Shown: positions 33,250-42,600 of the stretch, in pieces | How positions within the stretch are numbered: position 1 is the first letter of the stretch | How the letters are laid out: every line of letters begins with the position of its first letter | NCBI RefSeq assembly: GCF_000720115.1 | Contig: NZ_JOIR01000033.1 | Coordinates: forward strand, 60,877 to 124,876 | Source: Streptomyces sp. NRRL F-2580 | GTDB taxonomy: Bacteria > Actinomycetota > Actinomycetes > Streptomycetales > Streptomycetaceae | Length of the DNA: 64,000 nt | Direction of reading: 5' to 3' | The notes under the pieces: generated by a model | Database searches by the model: none | The model's input: only the letters and a program-made list of their open reading frames with translations | Told to the model about the DNA's origin: nothing | Translations under genes and position numbers: made by a program

Positions 33250-35802
33250 ATGGGCGGGCACGCGGGGGAGCACATGAGGTTCACGGCGTACGACCGCGCT
33301 CTCGTCCTGGCGGGGCGCATGGCCCGGGAGCGGAGACTCCCGCTGCGCGGAGGCCTCTCCACCCGCGTCACCCGGTGGACGGCGTCGCGCATCGACGCCT
33401 GCCTGGCGCGGCCCGAGGGCCTGCCGGCCCGTCGCCACCGCGAGCTGCTCGAACTCGACGGTTTCCTCGGCGGGCTGAGCATCGCGGACTCGAAGGACCC
33501 GGGGAACGCCGGGCATTCCTGGGTACGCGCGATGCTGATCAGGACGACCGACCGCCCCTGGGAGCGGGGCGAACTGCCGCCCGGGGACCGCCATCTCGCC
33601 CGGCTCTACGAACTTCTGGGGCGCGAGTACGTGCGCTGTGCGGACTGGTCGACCGCGTCCGAGTGCTTCATCGGCGCCGCCCTCCACTGGGGCGCACCCC
33701 GCCACAAGCGGCGCACGTACGCCCAGATGGTCGTCCTCACGATGAAGCAGGGAGACCACGCCGCCGCCCTGGACGGCCTTGAGGTCCTCCAGGGCGCGAC
33801 GCACCGCCCGTCCGCCGCCTTCCACCGGATCGCGGCCCGGATCCTGGACCCGGCGCCCCTGCTCGACGCGAGCGCGACCGAGGGCATCGAGCGGGTGCGC
33901 GAGCTGGGGATCATCCCCTACACCTACCTCGTCTCCTGCCTCGCGCAGCGTCTCGCCGCCGACGCGCAGCCGGAACGCGCCCTCGGCCTCCTCACCACCG
34001 CCCTCGCCCGGCTCGCCGCGGACCGGGCCGACGACTGGCTGGTCGGGGAGCTGGAACAGGCCGCCGCGGGCATCTGGACCTCGCTGGAACGGTACGAGGA
34101 GGGCCTCTCCCTCGCGCTGGCCGCCTGGGCGAAGCTGGACGCGCAGCGGTACCGGGCGTGTTCGCACACCCAACGCCTGTCCCTCTGGAAGAACTTCGGG
34201 CCCACCCGGCGCGCCGGCCTCGTCTCGGCGGTCGCCCTGGGAGACGAACGGACGGTCGCCGAGCTGATCGAGTCGTGCCGGCTCCAGTCGCTGCTCGGCG
34301 CCGAGGTCGAGATCGATGACGACGAGAAGCTCGCCGAGAGCGGGATCGAGGCCCGTACGGGCCCCGCGGACGACGGGACGGCGGACCCGGACGGCGGGGG
34401 CGCCGGGAGGGCCGTGACGCCCGCCCCGGCCGCGGCGGGCGCGCCCGGCACGGCCGGCGGCAAGGACCTGGTCGTGTCCTCGGCCGTCTTCACCGCGTAC
34501 GAAGACGCCCTGAACTCGACGCTCCTGCACTTCCCGGAGCCCGTCTCCTACCAGGGCGAGGCCCGCCTCCTGCCCCACTACCGCACCGCACTGCCGCCGA
34601 AGGAGGCGCGGCGCCTCACGGCCCAGCCACTGGACGACGCGCTGCCCGAGGGTGTCTTCTGGGCGACCCACATCGAGGACGGTCTCCTCTTCTGGTTCCT
34701 CGCACGGGACGGGCGGCCCGCCGGGTTCGGTGTCCAGGACCTGCGGGAGTTCGACCGGATCAAGCCGGTCCTGCTGGGCCTGGCCGGGCACTCCCAGTCC
34801 TCCGAACGCAAGACGTGGAGCCTGTTCCCCTACAAGCGCGGCCCCGGGGACTTCTACGAGCCGTTCACGCAGCTCAGGAGCTGGCGGTCGGCCGAGGAGC
34901 AGATCATCACCCGCACGATCGGGCAGCTGCTGCCGCCGCCGCTCGTCGACGCGCTGCAGCGGTCCGGCGCGGACGAACCGCTCCGGCTCACGATCTCCGC
35001 GGCCCGCGAACTCACCTGTGTGCCCTGGGCGATCACGATGGTCCCCGGCACGGAGGAGCGGCTGATCGAGAAGGCGGTCCTGCGGATGTGGACCTCCACG
35101 GCGACCCAGCTCAGGCGCGCGTCCCGCGACCTGCGGCTGCCGCCCGGCGCCCCCGTGCCCTTCCTGCTGGCCTGCGACAACCCGGACGGGTCGCTGCGCG
35201 AGCGGAGGGCGGACTCCGTGGTGAACGGGGCGGCCGCGCTCCTGACCGTCTCCGGACCCGACGGCCCCGGGACCAAGGACGCCCTGCTGGCGGCCCTGCA
35301 CGAGATCGGCCCCTCCACCCACGGGGTCTTCTTCTACCGCGGTCACGGGGTGCACGACAGCGACCCGGCCTGGTCGGCCCTGCCCCTGGCCGAGGAGACG
35401 TACGTACAGTCGGGCGAGCTCTTCGGGGCCTTCGACGACGGCACGCCCTTCCTGCCGATGCCCACACGGGTGATCCTGTCGTGCTGTTCCAGCTCCAGCG
35501 CATCGGCCCTCGGCGGCGAGGGCATGGGGCTCGCGGCGGGCGTCATCCACTCCGGCGCCGACCAGGTGATCGCCACCTCGCTCGACATCCGCGACGCCTC
35601 CTTCACCGAGGCCTTCGAGGACCTCCTCGTCCGCGGGATGCTCGACGGGCAGCGGGCCGGCGACCACGCGGACCTGCTGAGGCGGTTGCAGCTGCGGATG
35701 CTCACCGAGTGGAAGGTGTTCTCGGTGCGCGGGGAAGACCTCGACGGCGAGGAGATCCGCGATCCCCACCCCATCATCTGGGCCTCGTTCCAGGCGTACT
35801 GA
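33250..35802 (+). CDS. TPR-CHAT protease (caspase-like conflict effector)
   Basis: An 850-aa protein. The first roughly 330 residues are helical and TPR-like (ARLYELLGREYVRCADWSTA, YAQMVVLTMKQGDHAAALDG). A Gly/Ala/Asp-rich linker lies near 370-410. A CHAT domain occupies about 440-850, with the catalytic His in GVFFYRGHGVHD (about 698) and Cys in RVILSCCSSSSA (about 745); the downstream GLAAGVIHSGADQVIAT is a usual CHAT element. CHAT proteases are activated as effectors in bacterial conflict systems. The ATG at 33250 is used; an ATG at 33274 (MRFTAYDR), preceded by GGGGGAG, is an equally good start. First gene of a four-gene run with 22-, 84- and 56-nt gaps. Confidence 0.88.
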   Translation: MGGHAGEHMRFTAYDRALVLAGRMARERRLPLRGGLSTRVTRWTASRIDACLARPEGLPARRHRELLELDGFLGGLSIADSKDPGNAGHSWVRAMLIRTTDRPWERGELPPGDRHLARLYELLGREYVRCADWSTASECFIGAALHWGAPRHKRRTYAQMVVLTMKQGDHAAALDGLEVLQGATHRPSAAFHRIAARILDPAPLLDASATEGIERVRELGIIPYTYLVSCLAQRLAADAQPERALGLLTTALARLAADRADDWLVGELEQAAAGIWTSLERYEEGLSLALAAWAKLDAQRYRACSHTQRLSLWKNFGPTRRAGLVSAVALGDERTVAELIESCRLQSLLGAEVEIDDDEKLAESGIEARTGPADDGTADPDGGGAGRAVTPAPAAAGAPGTAGGKDLVVSSAVFTAYEDALNSTLLHFPEPVSYQGEARLLPHYRTALPPKEARRLTAQPLDDALPEGVFWATHIEDGLLFWFLARDGRPAGFGVQDLREFDRIKPVLLGLAGHSQSSERKTWSLFPYKRGPGDFYEPFTQLRSWRSAEEQIITRTIGQLLPPPLVDALQRSGADEPLRLTISAARELTCVPWAITMVPGTEERLIEKAVLRMWTSTATQLRRASRDLRLPPGAPVPFLLACDNPDGSLRERRADSVVNGAAALLTVSGPDGPGTKDALLAALHEIGPSTHGVFFYRGHGVHDSDPAWSALPLAEETYVQSGELFGAFDDGTPFLPMPTRVILSCCSSSSASALGGEGMGLAAGVIHSGADQVIATSLDIRDASFTEAFEDLLVRGMLDGQRAGDHADLLRRLQLRMLTEWKVFSVRGEDLDGEEIRDPHPIIWASFQAY

Positions 35803-35824
35803 AACCACCGAGAGGACCACCTTC

Positions 35825-36154
35825 ATGATTGCCGTTTCCATGCCGTCGGACATCGCCGATCTGCTGGTCGCCGAGGGGCTGGCCATCCGGCCGGGGGGCC
35901 GGGGCAGTGCGGCCGAGTTCACCGTCGTGGGCATCTCGGCCCTGTCCGCCACCGTCAGCCTCCTCCAGGCGCCCGACACCTTCCTGCGGCTCACGGAGCT
36001 CGTTCGCACCAACTTCGGGCGGCGGTCCACCGCCGGGGTCACGGTCGAGATCAAGGGGAACGGCGGCAGCGTGACCATCCCGATTCCGGGGGACGCGGAC
36101 ATCGTGACCGTCGCCCGCCGGGTCCAAGAGGCCCTGCTCGGTGACGACGAATAG
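35825..36154 (+). CDS. Small EACC1-like effector-associated protein
   Basis: A 109-aa protein: a short N-terminal helix (SDIADLLVAEGLAI), then alternating strands and a helix (EFTVVGISALSATVSLL, VTVEIKGNGGSVTIPIPGDA) and a final helix (DIVTVARRVQEALL). Size, fold pattern and position behind a CHAT gene fit the 'effector-associated constant component' (EACC1) described for NTP-dependent conflict systems; I match it by pattern, not alignment. GAGAGGA lies upstream. It may act as an adaptor or regulator of the CHAT protease. Confidence 0.6.
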   Translation: MIAVSMPSDIADLLVAEGLAIRPGGRGSAAEFTVVGISALSATVSLLQAPDTFLRLTELVRTNFGRRSTAGVTVEIKGNGGSVTIPIPGDADIVTVARRVQEALLGDDE

Positions 36155-36238
36155 CGCGGCTTCACGCCGTTGCCGCGGCCGGGAACCTTCTGCAACCATA
36201 TGACTGCAAGCGGTATCGAACGGGGCGGGGGCTTCGCC

Positions 36239-36697
36239 GTGGATCCGGCACTCTTGGAACTGGCCAGCATCAGCAGCACGGCCATCTTGGCGGCGGCGGC
36301 CACCGACGCCTGGCAGACCATGCGCTCCGGGGTCGCCGGACTCCTGAGGCGGCACGACGAAGGCCGCGACGAGAACGGTGAGCCGCCTCTGCTGGCGGAG
36401 CTCGACCAGGACGCGGCCGCCCTGGAAGCCGTCGCCGAGGACGGCCGCCAGGCGGCCCGCGACGAGCTGGCGAACGCCTGGCAGACCCGGTTGGAGGGCT
36501 GGCTCGCGGAGCATCCGCAAGCCGCCGCGGACCTGGAAGCCCTCACCACGCGGCGCGCCGGGCAGGCGACGAAGAACGTCATGCAGGTCAACGGCCACGG
36601 CCCGGCCCCCACTTACGGCGTGATGTTCGGAACGATGAACATCGACAACCGCAGGCACGACGGAACCGACCGGAGCGACAGGAACGAAGCTTCGTGA
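36239..36697 (+). CDS. Small helical protein with C-terminal amyloid-like motif
   Basis: A 152-aa protein from the GTG at 36239 (GGGGCGGGGG upstream, and VDPALLELASISSTAIL... is the usual opening of similar Streptomyces proteins); an ATG at 36200 would add 13 residues. The N-terminus has a hydrophobic/Ala-rich helix (ASISSTAILAAAATDAWQTM), then an acidic helical bundle (LLAELDQDAAALEAVAEDGR, AWQTRLEGWLAEHPQAAADL). The C-terminus is a polar linker followed by GPAPTYGVMFGTMNIDN. This arrangement resembles the 'Bell'-type putative membrane effectors with C-terminal bacterial amyloid signalling sequences. The next gene carries a similar motif at its N-terminus. Confidence 0.65.
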   Translation: MDPALLELASISSTAILAAAATDAWQTMRSGVAGLLRRHDEGRDENGEPPLLAELDQDAAALEAVAEDGRQAARDELANAWQTRLEGWLAEHPQAAADLEALTTRRAGQATKNVMQVNGHGPAPTYGVMFGTMNIDNRRHDGTDRSDRNEAS

Positions 36698-36753
36698 CGG
36701 GGCCACAGGACGCCCCGCACCCGCCCCCGCACACGGATTGAGGCCCCGGAGAC

Positions 36754-39660
36754 GTGTCGGCCGCCGACGAGCCTCGCATGGAGGCGTCCCAGCACATCCA
36801 TGCCGAGCCGGGCAGTTCCGTGTACGCCGTCCTCCACGGGGACATCCACGTGCGCAACGGCCGGCCCGTCTACCAAGTGGCGCCCTTCGACCTCACGCGC
36901 CGGTCCGTGCCGGTGGAGGCCGCGCTTCGACAGCCCAGCAGGCTGCTGGCCGCCGAGAACCGCATTGTGCCCTTCCACGGCCGGGGCGGCGAACTCGATG
37001 CCCTGGGCCGGTGGGGGGAGGGCGACACGGCGCGCTCGGTGGCGCTCGTGCACGCCGGCGGCGGCCAGGGCAAGACCCGGCTGGCGGCGCGGCTCGCCGC
37101 CGATTCCGCGAAGCGGGGCTGGACGGTGTGGGCCGCCCACCACCGAAGCGACCCCATCGCCGAGCAGGTCGTCGCCCCCGGAGACCCGGGCCGCACCCTG
37201 CTGCTGATCGTGGACTACGCCGACCGCTGGCCGGCCGACGACCTGCTGATGCTGTTGTCGAACCCCCTGCTGAACCGCCCCGGGCGGTGCCGCGTGCTGC
37301 TCGTCGCCCGTTCGGCGAACCTGTGGTGGCCCGCCCTGCAGAACCGCCTGAGCAAGGCCGGCCTGGACACCGGCCCCACCCTCGAGCTGCCTGCGCTGGC
37401 CGGGAGCCACACGGACCGGCAGATCTCCTACCGGGTCGCCCACCGGGCCTTCGCGGACGCGCTCGGGGTCGATGACCCGCCCCTGCCCGCAGTGCCGGCC
37501 GGCCTGGACGGCACCGCGTACGACGTGGCCCTCACCCTGCACATGGCCGCGCTCGTCGCGATCGACAGCTTCCGCCTCGACCTCACGGCGCCGCGCGATC
37601 CCGTGGGCCTCTCCCGCTACCTGCTGGACCGCGAACACGACTTCTGGCTGAGTCTGCACGACAACGGCCGCGTGTCCACCGGGCCGTCGATCATGCGCCG
37701 GGCCGTCTACACGGCCGCGCTGACCGGGACCCTGCCGCACGCCGAGGCCGCCACGGCCCTGGACCGCATCGGCCTGTCCGGCAGTTCTCCGTCGGTCGTC
37801 GTCGACGACCACGCCGTGTGCTACCCGCCGCGCGATCCGGCGGCCGGCGCCGTACTCGAACCGCTGTACCCGGACCGGCTCGCGGAGGACTTCCTCGCCC
37901 TGTCCACGCCCGGGCACATGTGCGCCGGCTACGTACCGGACCCGTGGGCGGCCAGAGCGGCCGAACGGCTGCTCCGGCCGGAGCAGGCACCGTCCCCGCC
38001 CGCCGGGGGCCCGCACTGGTTTCGCCGGAGGGCGCAGCCGCCGCCACCGGAGGCGGTGCCGTACACCCGATCCGCGCTGGCGGTCCTGACGGACACCGCC
38101 CGCCGCTGGCCGCACGTCGCCGAGCGCGAGCTGTGGCCGCTCCTGCGGGCGAGGCCGCAGCTGGCCGTCGAAGGCGGCGGCTCCGTGGTGGCCGCCCTGA
38201 CCGAGATCGGACACGTCGACCTTCCCGCGCTGGAGGCGGTGGAGAAGTGTCTGCCCCGGCATCAGGACATCGACCTCGCACCCGGTGCGGCCGCGCTCAG
38301 CCGCGTTCTGACGGAACACCGGCTGCGCCTCAGCGACAGCCCGGCCGAACGCGCCAAGCTCCACGAGGCGCTGGGCACCAGGCTGCTCCAGGCCGGACTC
38401 TGGAAGGAGGCGGTGGCCTCGTTCCGTTCCGCGGTGAGCATCCGGAAGAGCCTGCCCGACGGGGGCCCCTCGTCGAACAGGCTGAGCCTCGCCAGTGCGC
38501 TGAGCGATCTCGGCATGGCGATGCACCGGATGGGCCGTCAACAACGAGCCGTCGAGCTCATGGGCGAGGGAATCCTGCTCTTTCGCGAGCTGCAGCAGTC
38601 CGGGGTCGCCCTGCCCGTCCACGACTTCGCCATGGCCCTCAGCAATCTCGGCATGGCGCTCATGGAAATGGGGAGGGGGCGGGAGGCCGAACCCTACACC
38701 GCCGAGGGTCTGCGGCTGCGCCGGCGCACGGCCCGCTCGGGCCGCCCGGAGGCCGAGGCCGAACTCGCGGCGTCCCTGGACAACTACGGCCTCCTCCTCT
38801 ATCAGCGCGGCCGGCCACGGGAAGCGCTGCCGTACGTCCGTGACGCGGCCGAGCGGTACACGAAGCTGCACGGAACCCACCCGGGCAGGTTCGACGAGGA
38901 CGTGTCCATCGCCCTCAAGAACCTGGGCATGGTGCTCGACGCGACCGGTGACGCCCCGGGCGCCCTGGACGCGGCCAGGAAGGCGTGCGCCATCGCGGAA
39001 GGGCTCGCGCGGCGCAACCCCTCGGCGTACAAGCGCCTGCACGCATACAACCTGCACGGACTGGCGATCCGCCTGCACCACCAGGACCAATTCGAGGAAT
39101 CCCTGTCGGCGGCCCTCCAGGCCCACGAGATCCGCTCCGCACTGGCCCAGGACGGCACGGCTCCCCACGTGCTGCACCTGGCGGAGACGGCCGGTTTCGT
39201 CGACACCGCCCTGGCGACACTCGACCGCCCCGCGGAGGCCGTTCCGTACGCCGGGGAAGCGGTGGGCCTCCTGCGCACGCTGTACGAAGCCGAGGGCCGG
39301 ATCTACCGCGCGTACTTCGCCGGCCAGCTCGTCGCCCTGGCACAACGGCTGTCCCAGGTGGACGATCCGCGCGCCGCGTGGCCGGTCGCGGCGGAGGCGG
39401 CCGGTCATCTCCGCGCCGAACTGCGGGTGGCCCCGGACTCGCCCGTCCGGTCCGTCCTCCTCATGTGTCTCGTCGTGTGGGCCGGCCTCTCGAAGGACCT
39501 GGAGTTGTGGTCCGAAGCCCTCGATCAGATCACGGAGGCCGTCGACCTGTACGCGGACCTGCCGGACGGCGGTGAAGACGACGACGCCTGGGGGCAGCTC
39601 CTGAGCGCCACACGTGCCGAGATCCTGGACGCCCTGAACGGCGGCGCCCAGGACGCCTAG
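36754..39660 (+). CDS. STAND-type P-loop ATPase with TPR repeats (NLR-like)
   Basis: A 968-aa protein. The N-terminal roughly 40 residues carry HAEPGSSVYAVLHGDIHV, an amyloid-motif-like stretch. A P-loop NTPase domain (about 85-330) has Walker A HAGGGQGKTRLAARL, Walker B LLLIVDYADRW and sensor-like CRVLLVARS. A winged-helix-like/arm region follows, then roughly eight TPR units from about 525 to 960 (LASALSDLGMAMHRMGRQQR, FAMALSNLGMALMEMGRGRE, LAASLDNYGLLLYQRGRPRE, IALKNLGMVLDATGDAPG). This is the sensor-switch architecture of bacterial NLR-like proteins: repeats sense, the NTPase oligomerises, the N-terminal motif templates the effector. The GTG start has GGAG upstream. It ends 7 nt from the convergent TIR-NACHT gene. 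Confidence 0.88.
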   Translation: MSAADEPRMEASQHIHAEPGSSVYAVLHGDIHVRNGRPVYQVAPFDLTRRSVPVEAALRQPSRLLAAENRIVPFHGRGGELDALGRWGEGDTARSVALVHAGGGQGKTRLAARLAADSAKRGWTVWAAHHRSDPIAEQVVAPGDPGRTLLLIVDYADRWPADDLLMLLSNPLLNRPGRCRVLLVARSANLWWPALQNRLSKAGLDTGPTLELPALAGSHTDRQISYRVAHRAFADALGVDDPPLPAVPAGLDGTAYDVALTLHMAALVAIDSFRLDLTAPRDPVGLSRYLLDREHDFWLSLHDNGRVSTGPSIMRRAVYTAALTGTLPHAEAATALDRIGLSGSSPSVVVDDHAVCYPPRDPAAGAVLEPLYPDRLAEDFLALSTPGHMCAGYVPDPWAARAAERLLRPEQAPSPPAGGPHWFRRRAQPPPPEAVPYTRSALAVLTDTARRWPHVAERELWPLLRARPQLAVEGGGSVVAALTEIGHVDLPALEAVEKCLPRHQDIDLAPGAAALSRVLTEHRLRLSDSPAERAKLHEALGTRLLQAGLWKEAVASFRSAVSIRKSLPDGGPSSNRLSLASALSDLGMAMHRMGRQQRAVELMGEGILLFRELQQSGVALPVHDFAMALSNLGMALMEMGRGREAEPYTAEGLRLRRRTARSGRPEAEAELAASLDNYGLLLYQRGRPREALPYVRDAAERYTKLHGTHPGRFDEDVSIALKNLGMVLDATGDAPGALDAARKACAIAEGLARRNPSAYKRLHAYNLHGLAIRLHHQDQFEESLSAALQAHEIRSALAQDGTAPHVLHLAETAGFVDTALATLDRPAEAVPYAGEAVGLLRTLYEAEGRIYRAYFAGQLVALAQRLSQVDDPRAAWPVAAEAAGHLRAELRVAPDSPVRSVLLMCLVVWAGLSKDLELWSEALDQITEAVDLYADLPDGGEDDDAWGQLLSATRAEILDALNGGAQDA

Positions 39661-39667
39661 GCGATCG

Positions 39668-42600
39668 TCACAACTCCTCGCCCAGTGGCAGCCGGTGGAT
39701 GCCCGGCAGGTACTCGTCGAGCTCCCCCGGGGTGAACCGGGACATGCCCACGACGTGCCAGAACTCGCCGGCCACATCGCCCTCGTACTTGTAGCCGCCG
39801 GAGGGTGTCAGCGCCGCCCAGCCGCCCGCCATGCCCATCAGGGTCGCGCGCGGTGACGGCGGGCTCCCGTCCGCCGGGAGGTTCCACAGCCGTACGGTGC
39901 CGTCCTCGGCGCCGCTCGCCAGCGTCGTGCCGTCCGGGGAGAAGGCGAGGGAGAGCACCCGGCCGGTGTGGCCGACGAGGTCGGTGATGTGCTCGCCCGT
40001 CCCGGCGTTCCACAGGCAGACGGACCGGTCGTCGCCCCCGACGGCCAGCAGGGGGCGGCTGGGGTGCGCGGCCACGGCCCACAGCCGTCCGCCGCGGCCG
40101 CGCAGGCGCGGGCCCGCCTGCCCGTCCCGCCAGACGATGGCGCTGCCGTCCCAGCTCGCGCTGGCCAGCCAGGCGCTCCCGGGTCCGTACGCGACGCCGT
40201 ACACCCGGTCCGCGTGCCCGCTGCTCCCGCCGAGCTCCTCCATGAGCCGGCCGCTCCTGGCGTCCCACACCCGGACGACGCTGTCGTCGCAGCCGGTGGC
40301 CAGGACGTCGGCGTCCGAGCGGAAGGCGATCGAGCGGACCCGGCCCCGGTGGCCGGTCAGGCTCGAGACGGGGGAACCGGTGGGGCGGAACCAGACGCGC
40401 ACGGAGTCGTCGTCGTTGGCGGTGGCGAGCAGGGAGCCGTCGGTGTTGAAGGCCTCCGCCCAGACGTGCTCGGTCTCGGCGTCGAGCTCCCGCAGGTACT
40501 CGCCGCCCGCCGGGTCCCACAGGTACATGTCGCCGTCGTTGCTGGCGGTGGCCAGGAGGGGCCCGACGGGGCTGAACGCCGCCGAGACCAGCCGGTCCCC
40601 GCGCCCGGAGAGCTCGTCCGTACGGCGTCCCGTGCGCGTCTCCCAGAGCCGTACGACGCCGTCGTTGCCGGCGGCCGCCAGCTGTGTGCCGTCCGCGCTG
40701 AACGCGACGCCGCTGATGCGGCGGCCGTGGCCGCGCAGGATGCGCTTGCCCTGGCCGGTGGCGGAATCCCAGATCTGCGCGCCGCCGTCGTTGCCGACGG
40801 TGAGCAGCTGGCTGTCGCCGGGCCGGAAGGCGCACGCCCAGGCGGTGCCCCGGTGCTCGGCGGGCTGCTGGGGGTGGAGGGCGACCGTGTAGCCGTGGGG
40901 CCGCCCGGTGGTGACCGTCCACAGCCGGACCGCGCCGTTGCTGTCGCAGGCGGCGAGGAGCCTGCCCTCGTCGCCGAACAGCACCTGGTAGACGGCGCCC
41001 GTGCCCCGTTCGAGGATTCCGGCGGGGGTGCCGACGACGGGGTCCCAGAGGCGTACCTGGCCGTCGGTGCAGCCGCTGGCGAGGAGGTTCCCCTCGGGGT
41101 GGAAGTCGAGGACGTACACGCGGCCGGTGTGTCCGGTGAACTCGTGGAGCAGCCGTGCGTCGGCCGTGCGCCAGATCCGCACGGTGCCGCCGTTCCCCCC
41201 CTCGCCGCGGTCGGCGGTCGCGAAGAGCGTGCCGTCGGGGCTGAACCGGGCGCGGTACACGGCGCCTTGATGGCCGTCCATCTCCCGGACGCAGTGCCCG
41301 GTGGCCAGGTCCCAGAGGCGTACCTTCGCGGTGGCGTCGCCGGTGAGCAGTATGCCGCCCGGGCCGTAGACCGCGGTGTAGACGGGCGCGGTGTGGCCCG
41401 GCAGCCGGTGCACGGGCGCGCCGGTGGCCACGTCCCACACCGTGACCAGGCCCTCGCGGTCGCCGGTGGCGAGCAGGGTGCCGGCCGCGTCGAACGAGAC
41501 CGGCCAGACCCCGTCGGGATGGACCTCCAGGCTGTGCCGGCAGGCGCCGGTCACCGGGTCCCAGAGCCGCACCGCGCCGTCGGAGCCGCCGGTGGCGATC
41601 ACGTCGGGCCGGAACTTCACGGCGTACACGCGTCCTTCGTGCCCCTGGAGGGTGCGGACGGCCCGGCCGTCGTCGGCGCCGCAGACCAGGATGGAGCCGT
41701 CCTCGCTGCCGACGGCGAGGAGTTCACCGTCGGCGCTGTACGCGATGGGCTCGGGCAGGCGGCTGGTGCGCATGCCGAAGCCGTACGGGACCCCGACCGC
41801 CGACGGCCGGAACCCCGCGTCCACGGGCATTCCGGGGGCGATCGAGGCGGTCCTGAGCTCCGGGGCCGAGCGCACCGTGTCGTCCATCGTCACGTCGATG
41901 AGCGCGGCCCGGTGCCAGCGGCTTCCGGTCAGGGACGCGCCGCGCAGGTCGGCCCGGATCAGCCGGGCCCGGCTCAGGTTCGCGCCGGTGAGGTCGGCGC
42001 GGCTGAGGTCCGCCCGGTCGAGGCGGGCGCCGGTCAGCCGGGTGCCGCGCAGGCGGGCGCCCGAAAGGTTGGCGCCGATCAGCCGGGCGTCCGTCAGATC
42101 GGCGTCGCTGAGGTCGACCCCGGAGAAGTCGCGGTGCGAGAGGTCCTCACCGGCCAGTCGGGCGCCCCGCAGGACGGCGTTGGCGGGCACCCGGAGCCGG
42201 TCGCTGATCCGGACGGCGTTGGCGCGGGCGGCGTCGTTGATCCCGCGCCCGGGTGAGTCGAGGGCGTCGCGCACCCATCGGGCGCACTGTTCGTGGTCGG
42301 CGAGGTCGCAGAAGAACTCGACGGCGAGCTGGCTGAACGGGCGGGCGTGGAGCAGGGTGTGCCGGCCCCGGGCGAGCTGGCGTGCGGCCTCCCGCGCCAC
42401 CAGCCATTCGATGACGGAGCCGTGGATGAACTGGAAGACCCCGTCGTCGCTGCGCACCAGCAGGCTGCCCGCGCCGACGGCCTGGGCCCGTTCGGACGGG
42501 GTGAGCGGGGACTCGGTGAGCTCGCTGAGGGTGGTGGCCACGGTTTCGGTGAGCTCGTCGAGCCGCAGGGCGCTGCGGCCGCTCTCCCACAGCCGCCAGG

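Noticed and set aside
39968..42256. Plus-strand open frames inside the WD40 region
   Set aside because: They mirror the WD40 repeats of the minus-strand receptor; their apparent periodicity is that of the repeats read backwards.
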